This document shows positions 44,332-55,220 of a DNA stretch of 64,000 nucleotides, piece after piece. The DNA is from Anastrepha obliqua (lineage: Eukaryota; Arthropoda; Insecta; Diptera; Tephritidae): positions 54,687,601-54,751,600 of the forward strand of contig NC_072894.1 in the NCBI RefSeq assembly GCF_027943255.1, given 5' to 3'. The notes below the pieces were generated by a model. That model worked only from the letters and a program-made list of their open reading frames with translations. It did no database searches and was not told where the DNA came from. Numbering within the stretch: the first letter of the stretch is position 1; the number at the start of each line of letters is the position of its first letter. Position numbers and translations under genes: made by a program.

Positions 44332-46130
44332 TCACCATTCCCCACAATGAACGATGTTGCCTGGTTCTTGTCGATCAACATAATTTTCAGGGCAATACCA
44401 ACGATTGTGATAGTTTAAAATTATAAAATTGTGTAACACAATGCATGCTAACACTACTTTTTCGCAATTTTTAGGGTCATATTCAATCGTCGTGCGAAGA
44501 ATTCTCCATCGCGCCGTTAATATTCCAAAGCTGTTCTCTATTACTCTACGCGCTCTTGACAGCCGATAATTAAAAATCCGCTTGGTTCGCAAGTTTGTTC
44601 TCAATGGGAATGCAGCATCGCCAACGAAAAGGTGTGGTAATGGTTGGGGCGATTCCATAGATATTCGCGCGGGGGGCGGTAGTGGCAAAGTATTTTGCAT
44701 CAAGTTCTGTCCAAGTGATGAAAGTTGAAAAATGCCTGTAAAATATATAGGGTGGGCCATGTAAAATTTGCTTTTTGAATCGGCTATAAAAAAAAACTAA
44801 TCAATATTTTTTCAAACTTTTTTTTTTATTTTGAAGATTGAACATTGTCATTTATGAATGAAAAATAATATCATTCAAATGACTGCCACGACTGGTTTTA
44901 CAGTAGGCCATTCGATCAACCCAAATTTTAAGCACATTTTCGATTGTTTGGGCTCCAATTTCATGAATAGCAACTTCGATTTCGTGTTTTAAAGCATCAA
45001 TCGTCTCTGGATGGTTCGCATAGCATTTGTCCTTAACGGCTCCCCACAAAAAATAGTCCAACGGGCTTAAATCACACCTCCGAGGCGGCCAATTGATATT
45101 GGAATTCAAAAACGGTAGCCAAAAGTTCGAGTGTAACTTTGACAGTGTGACAAGTTGCACCGTCCTATTGAAACCAAATGTCGTCCATGTCATCTTCTTC
45201 AATTTTTGGAAACAAAAACTCGTTGAGCATGTCACGGTTACGCTCGCCATTTACTGTAACCGCGGAAGAAGAAGAAGACTCACCACTTTGGAAATGGGTT
45301 TTCAATATTTCCCAATTTTGTTCAAGCGTATAGTGTCCCATTTCGTAAATGTCAAACTTTTAAGTAAATTGTAAATATATTTGACATGCCATTTGTGTTG
45401 CCATTCTCAAAATAATAGGTGGTTCAAAAAGCAAACGCTATATGGCCCACCCTGTACATATGTATTAGGTGAAATAACTTATTACATTTAAATTTTATTA
45501 CTTTCGTCACTCTGACTACCATAACTCCCGATGCTTACTGCAGTGGAAGTATACTTGGCATCACAAACGGCCATCAGAACGATGCTAAAGAATTTTTTGT
45601 AGTTGTAATACATCGAACTTGACTTGGCGAACAATTTGGAATGTTCCACATATCAAAAAAATCCTTTGCAATATCCTTTTACTGGGATTCTGTAGGTTCG
45701 CTAACGTAAACTGGAGAAAGTAGCCGCCAGATAACTTCACAAGTTTCCTGTATTATTTCGCGCACAGTCGTTGCACCTAACTTATAACTCCATGCAATGC
45801 TCCGCACAGGTGACAAATATTTAAACAATCAATATGAAATAAATATTAATCGACTTGATGCCTCGCTTTCTCAATATGCATACAGCAAAACTAAAGATAG
45901 TCTTTCCTCAGGACCAATTCGCTGTTTTGGCTTCCTTAAGGAACTGCTCACTAATTTTAAAAGCAGCTCATACACAGACGGGGACATCCTCGTGTGTGCA
46001 AACAATTCATCAGGCTCCATGTTTTCAATCGGCGGAACACTTGGATTTGATAACCACTTGTGCCCCAATTCCTATTTAATGGCCGAACTTTATACCTTCT
46101 GCACTTTTTTTGGTCCTTGCATTTTTTATA
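44332..46130 (-). pseudogene. PIF/Harbinger transposase, split by a mariner
   Basis: N-terminal part (46068-45871): MEPDELFAHTRMSPSVYELL and RIGPEERLSLVLLYAY. C-terminal part (44746-44332): LPHLFVGDAAFPLRTNLR, RIFNYRLSRARRVIENSFGI and LTARWRILRTTIEYDPKNCE. These match the HARBI1-like DDE_Tnp_4 domain (GDxAFPL, RxVIExxFGxLxxRW). A 707-bp mariner (44748-45454) separates the halves, and the N-terminal half is also frame-broken. Confidence 0.78.
44748..45454 (-). mobile_element. Internally deleted DD41D mariner inside the Harbinger transposase
   Basis: Ends: TAGGGTGGGCCATGTAAAAT on the left, and the complement of the right reads CAGGGTGGGCCATATAGCGT. TA lies on both sides. The minus strand encodes VTVNGE(R)NRDML, FGFNRTVQLVTL (frame-shifted QQDGATCHT), SPLDYFLWGAVKDKCYANHP and VDRMAYCKTSRGSHLNDIIF. 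The deletion starts after CCAAAGTGGTGAGTCTTCTTC, as in the copy at 24918. Confidence 0.85.
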
Positions 46131-46428
46131 TAAAATATATATGTAGTTGAAATAAATTAAGAAATAAGTCGCAAATTTCGATGTCTTCTTTATCCATTTT
46201 GTCACCGATGTATTTTGTACCTAAATATAGTTTGTATGTATGTAACCAACTAAAAACAGCTGTTCTCTACGGGATGAGTTTTGCTCAGTTTTGTGCTCGG
46301 TAAGGGACTGCGGTAAGGGACTGCGTACGTCGTTCATTATTTTCAGCATAATATTAACTGCAACCCCGAAAGTATACGTATAGTGTTGCCAAAGAATAAT
46401 TATAATGGAAGAGTTGCACAAAAAAAAA

Positions 46429-46590
46429 CCTTTTATCAACGATATTAACCGACTGAAGTGAATAAAATTTGCAAAGCGTCATGGGGTTAAGAATTTCGAG
46501 TGCTGGAATTACGTTTTATTTGAAGATGAAAGCAAGTTTAACATATTTAGGTTATATGGACAATCATATGTGTGGAGAAGACCTAATGAA
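46429..46590 (+). pseudogene. Tc1 transposase fragment
   Basis: KKPFINDINRLKRIKFAKRH, then FECWNYVLFEDESKFNIFRL and YGQSYVWRRPNEE. This is the central DES-containing block of Tc1 transposases (VLFSDESKFNxF). A SINE fragment interrupts it at about 46592. Confidence 0.72.
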
Positions 46591-46591
46591 G

Positions 46592-46665
46592 AGAGATTCG
46601 AACCTACGCACTTCTGCATGGTAGTCACACACCAAATCTTTCCGGTACGGCGGCCGCATAGAATA
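46592..46665 (-). repeat. SINE tRNA-like head fragment
   Basis: GAGATTCGAACCTACGC ... GGTAGTCACACACCAA ... CGGTACGGCGGCCG, the complement of the A-box to B-box segment of the tephritid-type SINE. Confidence 0.65.
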
Positions 46666-47458
46666 ACGCGTAGAAATTTAGCAACATTAACGAAACTGTG
46701 CACAGTATAATGCTGACACCTTTGAAATTAGCTTCATTTTTTCAACGGATTTTTACAACGGATTTTATAGATATTTGATTGTTTATTAAAATGTAGATTT
46801 CTTTGTATGGAATAAAAATCTTACTAAAGCAATGATTTGGCGTTTGAGAAGAAAGACGCTACAGTAATCAGGCAAGGGCAAACGCAAAAATATATCTAGA
46901 TTCACCGAATATATACTTTATAGCTTAAATTCATGTGTGTTCATATGCACCGATCCGCTCTCACTGATTGCATCCACTCTTCAATCAACGTAAGTTGGCG
47001 ATTGGATCGTGAACTTGGCCTTTGTAGGGAGTGCTGAGAGGTACTAATCGGTTTCTATAGATGGGTCGATGAATTCGGTCAGGACTGCGCTATGGCTTTT
47101 GTAACGATAGGCCAATTTTTTTTATTCCAATCAATCCTTGCTTGTATAAAGATTCGTCGGAGGCATATTCAGTAACAAATGCAGTGTTTTTTCATCGTGG
47201 TTCTTATTAGCGTAGAAACCAGTCGCTCGACCTTATTTATTTTCTACGTGTTGCCAAGTCGAAAGCTAAACTTCAAAAAAACCACCCTGTATAGCTCAAC
47301 TAATTTCTTGTTAATATATATAGTATGTAATTAAAGAACTAAATATTTCGCTGCAACCATATCTCTGTAGCAAACCAACATTTCAAATGCATTTCCAAGC
47401 AAAGATACATACATATTCATATAATTTTCTTTAATTTTCAATTTTCTCATGCACGCAG
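46666..47458 (+). other. End of intron 4
   Basis: AT-rich. AACCACCCTGTATAGC near 47280 looks like a lone mariner end. Otherwise nothing precedes the exon 5 acceptor. Confidence 0.4.
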
Positions 47459-47579
47459 CTAGTGGAAGCTTTATCCTATTTACACTATTCAGGCCATGTT
47501 ATTCATCGGAATGTGTGCCCATCATCAATATTAATTACCAAACGAGGTACTTGGAAGCTGGCTGGCTTAGAATTTATTG
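47459..47579 (+). CDS. SCYL2: SCYL2-like gene, exon 5 (pseudokinase catalytic-loop exon); gene continues off the window
   Basis: A 121-nt exon between CACGCAG and G|GTGAGC, entering in phase 0 and leaving in phase 1. It encodes LVEALSYLHYSGHVIHRNVC then PSSILITKRGTWKLAGLEFI. The catalytic-loop motif reads HRN where active kinases have HRD, and the DFG position is replaced (GLEF), as expected for a SCYL2 pseudokinase. No following exon could be recognised in the remaining 16 kb, so the next acceptor is probably beyond 64000. The HEAT-repeat C-terminal part of the family is therefore not in this window. Confidence 0.9.
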
Positions 47580-47709
47580 GTGAGCGCTTTTATTTAAAAT
47601 TTATTATTTTATTGTTTTTATATACTCTCGCTTATCAGCACAGTTTAAAAAACATAATTTGATAATAATTTTATTTTAACGCGTATCTGGTAATATTTTA
47701 ATATATATA

Positions 47710-49741
47710 CAGTCGAACTTCGATAAGTCGAACTATGACATGCCACAAAAAAAAATCGAGCTATCAAGATTTCGAGTTATCAAATATAATATACATATGT
47801 ACATACATACATAAAAATCCATAAACAAAATAAAACCTGATGGAAAAATAAAACAATCCATAAAACTCAAGAGTTAGCAAACAATTTTATTGATAAAACA
47901 GTACATGCTTAAAATTATGTATAGTTGCTATATAATATTGCAGGTGTATATTTTAAAATTACATATACATAATTAAGAACATTGTATGAATAGATGTATA
48001 GCTTTCATTCGTTTAAAGTAAAAAAGTCAGTTATTTGGGATTGACGAGAGGATTTTTTATTATGATCTTCAAAAAAAGCTTGAATATTATTTAAACCATT
48101 GTACAGAGAATCGGTTGTACGCTCATTGGTTTTTAAATATGACCGCAAAATCTTGAACGAATTTGCAACTAGCTCGTTTGAAACTGGTTGCAGCATATCA
48201 TCTTGCAAATCATCTTCTATATCACTTTCGCTATCATGCTCAAATTCGGATTTAGATCCCAATAGCTCCACAATATCTTCATCTGTGGGAAACTCTGAAG
48301 TAACAATATCGTCATCCATAAAATCATGAAAGGTGACACCTTCTGTACCTTTAATATTATGCCAAGCTTCATATTCATTCTGCAGTTGAATTTCTTCCTT
48401 ACTCCTTTCTTTTATGCGTTCGCTTATGAAAACCAAAGGAATGTCATCTTCTTCCTCCCATTCAGAATATTAACCGAAGCCGGCTTTTCTAAAACAATTA
48501 GAGATGATTTCAGACTTAACATCGATATTCCATGCATTAGTTATTTCATCAACACAGTCCATTAATGTAATGTTAAGATTTTTGTTTACTTCAAAGCATT
48601 TTATAGTATTTTTTAAAATTCTGCGACGATAATGACATTTTAAATTTTGTATGACACCTTGATCGAGTGGTTGTAATTTTGATGTCATATTCAGGGGGAA
48701 TAAACTTTAATCTCTGTTGGATGTCTTTAGGATGGGCTGGGCAGTTGTCAATAAAAAGTAGAATATTTCTTCCGGCTTTTCCAAATTGTTTGTCTAAGTT
48801 AAGAAGCCATTCTTCAAAAAAGGCTCCTGTCATCCACGCCTTTGAATTTGCTTTATAGTAGAGAGGTAACCATTTAACACCTCTAAAACAACGGGGTTGA
48901 TTACTTTTACCTATCAAGAGTAATTTCAATTTTTCTGATCCATCCATGTTTGCGGCAATCATCAACGTAACTCTCTGTTTACTGTGCTTTCCTCCATGGC
49001 ATTTCTGGTTTTTAAAAGTCAAGGTGTCATCTGAAAGACATTTAAAGAATAAGCCCGTCTCGTCTGCATTGAATACGTCCCGTGCTTGATAACCTTCTAA
49101 TAAATGAGGTAAAACATCACGTTGCCATTTCATACAGTCTTCTTCGCTTACATCATTACTCTCACCATACGCCTTTTTATGACATGTACCAGATCTTAAA
49201 AAAAAAAATAACTTTAGGCGCCAGCTTGCACATTTATTTTATGAATGTACATACCTTCGTTTCCAATTATCGAGCCAACCAGTGCTTGCCTTGAAATTCG
49301 GTTGTTCTAATTTTTGACTAAATTCCAATGCTTTTTCTTTAAATAATCCTCCGGATATAGGCAAATTCCGTGTTCTTGCCGATTTAAACCATTCTAAAAC
49401 TGCTTTGTCCACATTTACGTATGTTGGCTTTTTTAGGCTCTTTGAACTCCCACTTGCACCACCACTTTCGATTGCAGTAATAACCGTTTGTTTATTTTTT
49501 AAAATAGTTGACACTGTATTTGCCGGAATCGCATACTTTACAGCTACTTACCCGGAAATTCGACTTATCAAATCTGGCGCCAAATATTCTGTTCGAGTTA
49601 TCAAGATATTCGAGTAATAGAAGTTCGAGTTATCAAGTAAAAATTACACACAATTCTCACTCTAAACGCCATTGCCAAGCAATTTGATTCGAGAAATCAA
49701 ATATTCGAGATATCGAAGTTCGACTTATTGAGGTTCGACTG
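47710..49741 (-). mobile_element. pogo/Tigger element
   Basis: TA-flanked ends: CAGTCGAACTTCGATAAGTC on the left, and the complement of the right reads CAGTCGAACCTCAATAAGTC. Subterminal GAGTTATCAA repeats occur at both ends. It is 2032 bp with one transposase relic. Confidence 0.88.
48005..49547 (-). pseudogene. pogo/Tigger transposase (CENP-B-type), broken
   Basis: The first block reads AVKYAIPANTVSTILKNK (helix-turn-helix) and AVLEWFKSARTRNLPISGGL, with GWLDNWKRRYVHS ending the DNA-binding region. A spacer near 49205 may be an intron. The catalytic domain then reads VFNADETGLFFKCL (first Asp), ILLFIDNCPAHPKD (second) and, after a 1-nt frameshift at about 48680, TSKLQPLDQGVIQNL (third; about 28-29 residues after the second). 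A TAA at 48470-48472 precedes an acidic C-terminal tail that remains open to 48005. The extreme N-terminus is missing. Confidence 0.82.
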
Positions 49742-49996
49742 TATATACCTATATATATGAATTTATTATGACATGTATCATTTTCTGTCTGTAGCTAAAA
49801 CGAGACATATATTCTCTTTGTGTGGGAAAATCGAGAGCACAAATAATCACACTTCTCTGGCTTCTGTTAATTTATATGTGGCAATATGCTACATGGAGAG
49901 CCGTCTGATTGATGAGTTAGAGCTTAGCTTACCGTAATAAATATAATAACCATTTCAGGTTTTCGAATCGGTTATCCGCTTGCTTTTCTATAAATA
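49742..49996 (+). other. Intronic spacer between pogo and mariner
   Basis: About 255 bp. A 48-codon open frame follows CTGTCTGTAG at about 49794 but does not resemble the next expected SCYL2 segment. Confidence 0.45.
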
Positions 49997-50105
49997 AAGA
50001 GTGATTTTTTAGCTATTATCTTTGTAAATAGTTGGTTTAAACAGCTGACGCACGTTTCGTGTTTTGCTTCACTGTCAAACATCTTCAGTTTGGTCTATAA
50101 TTTAA

Positions 50106-52462
50106 CCCTCATCCGTTGTTGGTATGCGCGTGCATACCATTTCACTTTTTGAAACTCTGTTTAATATAGTAAATATTCATCGATTGATTTGAATTTTTGT
50201 CCAACTAAATATTTTAGCAAGTATTTCTACTACATTGAATGACAGATGGCGCTGCGGGCTGTAAATGCCCCAACTAAAAAACTTACATATCTGTTGTTGG
50301 TATGCGTGCGCATACCAGTGTCAAAGATAATGGGATGACTTTTTGTACCGGTACATATTTGAGTGTTCGTTAGCTTTTTTCGCATGTTTTCTTTCAAAAT
50401 TTCTCTATCAGTACGTTCTGTTAAGTGTTAAATATTGTGTTGAGTTATTAACGGAGAATCAATCATCACTAAGAATATCTCTGATATTTTACGAGAATTT
50501 TACCATTTTTTGAAGAAAATGAATCGCCGCAGTATACGAAATCGTATTTTTGATGAAAATGAGTTGGAAAGTGAAAGTTCAGAGCTTGAGACATCGAGTG
50601 AATATGAAGAAAATGACGATGAGCGATCTGAAAGATCGAGTGACGATAGCCTTGAAAGTGATTCATCGGATATCGAACCACTGTCACAAGAAATTTTAGA
50701 AGGTAGCGCAGTAAATCTCGATATTCGCATGAATTCGAAAAATGGATTGATCGAGTATACGAAAGAACCATTTGTACGTGTTTTTCTCCTTTTTTGATTT
50801 GGTAGTTTTGGTAACTTTATCATTCTTGTTCATTTTGCTCACAGGTCCCACTGCTTTTGCTATTTCTGCGGTTGATTCTCCTCTATCGGCTTTTCTTTTG
50901 ATCCTTTCGCCAATTGAAGAGCATATTCTCAGAATGACAAATTTATTTGGTGCAAGAACATATCGCAACAACTGGGAACATTTGACAATTCAGCAATTGC
51001 GTGCGTACTTCGGATTGCTTCTTCTTGCTGGTGTTTACCGGTCATATGGCGAGTGCGTTACGCAGTTGTGGAATGTAGATAAAGGCAGAGCTATTTTTCG
51101 CAAAACCATGAGCCTTGACACGTTCAAGAAAATTCAAAGGTGCATTCGTTTTGATGACCGCGAGGAACGTAATCGGCGTGATAAGCTTTCACCTATTCGA
51201 TTTGTGTTTGACAAATGGACTGCACATCTCAAGACATTGTATACTGTTGGAAAAACAGTCACAATAGACGAACAACTTGTTCCGTTCCGTGGCCGATGTC
51301 CATTTCGCCAATACATTCCATCAAAACCGGCAAAATATGGAATAAAAATTTGGATAATTTGCGATTCAGAGTCCTATTACACTCATAATGCTCAAGTTTA
51401 TCTTGGCCGTGTTGCAAACACTGCTGTGGAAAGAAATGTTGGGCAACGTGTTGTGCTCGATTTGTGCCATGGGCTGACAAGTAGAAACGTTACTTGTGAC
51501 AATTTTTTTACAACATACGCGTTGGCTAAGGATTTGGACAAGCAAAAAATGACGATAGTGGGAACAATACGAAAGAATCGAGCTGAATTACCACCAATAC
51601 TGCTCGATATGAAGCGAAAGCCAGTTTTTCATACAGAATTTGTTTATGAGCCACAATTGCAAGCCATTTTGTTGTCATATGTTCCAAAAAAAAATCGATT
51701 TGTGACATTGTTGAGCACATATCATCGAGGCTTAGAAATTGAACAATCAGCGAAGAAGAAGCCAAATTTGATTACTTTTTACAACAAAACTAAAGGTGGA
51801 GTAGATACGCTCGACCAAATGGTAGGAACATTTCGATCAAAGAGAAAAGTTAATCGTTGGCCAATGGCTCTCTTTTGCAATATGCTAGATATAAGTGCAT
51901 TGAACGCATATATTATTTTCACCCATATTTTCTCTGATTGGAATAGAAAAAAAACAAATATTAACATTCGTCGTAGATTGTTTCTTGAGGAATTGGGTGA
52001 AGCACTTACAGTTCCATTTGCTACAAACCGTAGTCATCCACCACGTATGTCACAGCAATTCCATGCTGAATTGCATCCTCAAACATCAATGTCTCATCTT
52101 CAACCGAACAACAAAAGAGGCCGATGTTATATTTGTTCCAGTAAAAACAATCGTAATATGTGAAAAGTGTGCGAGATTTATCTGTGCTAGTCATAAATAT
52201 TCCATTTGCCATAATTGTGCCTGTCGAATAGTTTCAAATTGAATTTTTACGTTTCCTAAATATTTATTCTTTTTTCGCATTTTTGTTTTCATTTAACATC
52301 GTTTTGAAATTAAAAATCATTGTATTAATGAGGAATGAATAAACAATAAAAGTCGTGCAAATAATGTATGGGTCTGCTTTTTCTTTAATTGGATTTTAAT
52401 CCTGTATGCGTGCGTATACCAAACAACGTATATGTAATACGAATTCTAACAACCGATGAGGG
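50106..52462 (+). mobile_element. piggyBac-family element, 2357 bp
   Basis: A TTAA on each side (50102-50105 and 52463-52466). The ends are CCCTCATCCGTTGTTGGTAT and, as complement of the right, CCCTCATCGGTTGTTAGAAT. Inner palindromic GTATGCG/CGCATAC repeats occur on both sides. It carries a nearly complete transposase. Confidence 0.92.
50519..52243 (+). pseudogene. piggyBac transposase, nearly complete
   Basis: ATG at 50519 (MNRRSIRNRIFDENELESES), then an acidic N-terminus. The DDE_Tnp_1_7 domain begins GPTAFAISAVDSPLSAFLL in another frame. A 67-nt stretch (50778-50844, GT...AG, phase-compatible) may be an intron linking the two. Catalytic Asp are visible in VTIDEQLVPFRGRC, VTCDNFFTTYALA and KGGVDTLDQMVGTFRS. 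A 1-nt indel near 52158 puts the Cys-rich tail out of frame: RCYIC continues as CEKCARFICASHKYSICHNC in the next frame. Only one or two lesions separate it from intact. Confidence 0.85.
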
Positions 52463-52468
52463 TTAACC

Positions 52469-53522
52469 ATGGATCGTCTTACAAACGAACAACTCTTGCA
52501 AATCATTGAATTTTATTATAAAAATGCGTGTTCTGTTAAGAAAGTTTAATCGACCCACTGAAGCGGCTATTCGAGCTATTGTGACTAAATTTAGAACCGA
52601 ATTTACATTATTGGACATCAAACCACCAACACGCTTACGTAGAGTGCGAACTGAAGGAAATATCGGAGCTGTATCGGCCCGTGTTAATGATGACCATCAA
52701 TTATCGATTCGTCGCCGTTCGCAGCAATTGGGCCTCTGTTACTCAACAACGTGGAAAAATTTGCGAAAGGATTTAGGTGTGAAGCCTTTCAAAATACAGC
52801 TGGTGAAAGAATTGAAGCCGAACGACCTACCGCAACGCAGAATTTTTGGTGAATGGGCTCTTGGAAAGCTGGCCCAAGACCCAATTTTTTATCGAAAAAT
52901 TGTGTTCAGAGACGAAGTTCATTTTTGGATCAATGTGTACGTAAATAAGCAGAATTGTCGATTTTGGAGTGAAGATCAGCCAGAAGAATTGCAAGAGCTA
53001 CCAATGTATCCAGAAAAGGTCACGGTTTGGTGCGGTTTATGGGCTGGAGATATCATTAGACCGTACTTTTTCAAAGATGCTGCGAATCGTAACGTAACTG
53101 TGAATGGTGAGCGCTACCGTGAAATGATAGCCAACTTTTTTTTGCCCAAAATGCAAGAGCTTGACTTGCATGACATGTGGTTTCAGCAAGACGGTGCCAC
53201 ATGCCACACAGCACGCTTAACAATGGACTTGTTGAGAGGCGAGTTCGGTGAACATTTTATTTCACGTTCGGGACCTGTCAATTGGCCACCCAGATCGTGC
53301 GATATAACGCCTTTAGACTATTTTTTGTGGGGCTATGTTAAAGCTCATGTCTACTCAGACAAGCCTGCTTCAATTAACGCATTGGAAGACAACATTAAAA
53401 CATTTATATGTGAGATACCGGCCGAAACATTGGAAAGAGTATGCCAAAATTGGACTAAGCGAATGAAGCATTTGAAGCGCAGTCGCGGTCAACATTTGCA
53501 TGAAATAATCTTCAAACATTAA
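52469..53522 (+). pseudogene. DD41D mariner transposase, near-intact
   Basis: ATG at 52469 (MDRLTNEQLLQIIEFYYKNA). A short deletion at about 52546, after SVKKV, shifts the frame, and the rest is one open frame to the TAA at 53520. It includes SIRRRSQQLGLCYSTTWKNL (helix-turn-helix), FRDEVHFWINVYVNKQNCRF (first Asp), MWFQQDGATCHTARL (second) and DITPLDYFLWGYVKA (third), with 41 residues between the last two. The piggyBac target TTAA lies 2 bp before the ATG. It is the best preserved mariner in the window. Confidence 0.88.
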
Positions 53523-53612
53523 ATTATATGGACTGTACTATCGATAAAAATTGCATGCATTTTTCTGAATTTTACGTGTGTTTTTTTTTTTTTAAAACTT
53601 TCTTAAAAAAAA

Positions 53613-53865
53613 AAATAAATAAATTATTGGCGCGTACACTTCTGTTAGGTGTTTGGCCGAGCTCCTCCTCCTATTTGTGGATATTTTTATGAGGAGCTTT
53701 TTCATGGCAGAAATACACTCGGAGGTTTGCCATTGCCTGCCGAGGGGCGACCGCTATTAGAAAAATGTTTTTATTAATTTTGCTTTCACTGAGATTCGAA
53801 CCAACGACCTCTCTGTGAATTCCGAATGGTAATCACGCACCAACCCATTCGGCTACGGCGGCCGA
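53613..53865 (-). repeat. tRNA-derived SINE inside the mariner 3' region
   Basis: The complement starts GGCCGCCGTAGCCGAATGGG. The A box TAGCCGAATGG matches the consensus, the B box is GGTTCGAATCT, and the body ends in GCGCCAATAATTTATTTATT. AACTTTC occurs on both sides and is a likely target duplication. This is the best copy of the family here. Confidence 0.88.
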
Positions 53866-55220
53866 ACTTTCATATAGCTCTTAAAAAATCACCCTTTAGA
53901 TGACAATAATTTGCTCATGCAGATATGTAACATATTTATTTAAAATTCATATACTATATGTAGATAAGAATGTTTTTTGTATACCCGCGCGCACTTGTAC
54001 CAGAGAACGTAAATAGATAGAGAAGGCTCAGGAACGAATGAGCAGGTTAAATGTCAAATGCTAACAAAAAGCGGGTAAGAAAGTTTTATCAGAGAATGTT
54101 AATGCAATGAGAAGGAGCAAATGTTAAATGAGCTTTTTTCGAGTTCTAATTTGTAGATTCATAATAAGGTAATTTCAAATTCAACTTTGCTCACGGGTGG
54201 GGAATTGAAGATATTTACCACGCGAGTGACGCGAGTGGAGGGTTTCTATATTTACTTACCACGCTAGGACAGGAATTCAAATATTTTCTGCGTTTACCAA
54301 ACTACTGAGGAAGTTCATAAGATTTTTCGGCACACTACTAAGGAAATCGACTTATTTCATGCCCACAGCGAAGCGAATAAATTTGCGATTAAGAATCCCG
54401 CACGGCAGTTAATTTGTGGTGCAGAAGCTAAAGTCGGGGGAATTATTCGTTTTGTTTTTTAGCACGTATTTAATTCAAGTTCAAGTCCTGAAGTCATATT
54501 TTTTTTCTTGAACACTTTTTTTACAATTTAAACCAGGAAAGTTTGGTAAAATTTTTGAGTTTATTTTAATTAAAATTTCTTTAAAATACTGTTTTTTTGT
54601 ATTTCATAAATGGAAATTTCTTTTCGGTATAAAATAGTTCTTACTGGATATGACCTGATTTTTATATAAATCAATCAAAACAGAAAATATGTACATATGT
54701 CTTTAATCTCTTTCATCAAATCCAAATTATATTGATGAGAAAATATCATTCTAATATCCGTCCAGAAAGCCAAACGCGCATACACAGATACATATGCATA
54801 TAATTACGCATACAAACTTTCAACTAACGCAGAATATGTGCATATAAAACTGCGAATCGAATAAATGAGTGATTTAGAAAATTTCATTATTAATTATAGT
54901 TTAGAGCAGTCGTGAAAAACGTGTCATGTATGCCGTAAATCGTCCCATATTTGACTCAGGTTCAAGTCCTGTACACAGTGTTTTGTTTGATATTTTTATT
55001 TCATTTTTTATATTTATTTAAAATAGTGTATTCAGGTTTTTCTAATACCTGTTATTTAGAAATTTATTTTCTAATTATATAACATTATTCATACTTCTTT
55101 TGAATTCATTTATATGTAAAACAGCCATAAAGGCAATTATATGAATATGCATTCCTATATTTAATCTCTTTAGTCAAATCTGAACTACTTACATACACAT
55201 ATTGATGAGAAAATATTCTA

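Larger units (their letters stand above)
42511..46274. mobile_element. PIF/Harbinger element with two genes, interrupted by a mariner
   Basis: It contains a plus-strand MADF/Myb-like gene (42935-43660) and a minus-strand HARBI1-like transposase (44332-46130), the usual two-gene layout of the superfamily. Proposed ends are the inverted TCCCGTAGA at 42511 and its complement ending at 46274, each next to CAGCTG/AGCTG sequence. A 3-bp target duplication was not confirmed, so exact ends are tentative. Confidence 0.65.
49997..53896 (+). mobile_element. DD41D mariner carrying a piggyBac and a SINE
   Basis: The ends are AAGAGTGATTTTTTAGCTAT and, as complement of the right, AAGGGTGATTTTTTAAGAGC. TA lies on both outer sides. 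Without the piggyBac (50106-52462 plus one TTAA) and the SINE (about 53613-53865) it is about 1.28 kb, normal for mariner. Confidence 0.88.

Noticed and set aside
49794..49950. Possible SCYL2 exon 6 after CTGTCTGTAG (48 open codons)
   Set aside because: The phase fits, but the translation (AKTRHIFSLCGKIES...) does not resemble the family segment after LAGLEF, and no donor precedes the stop.
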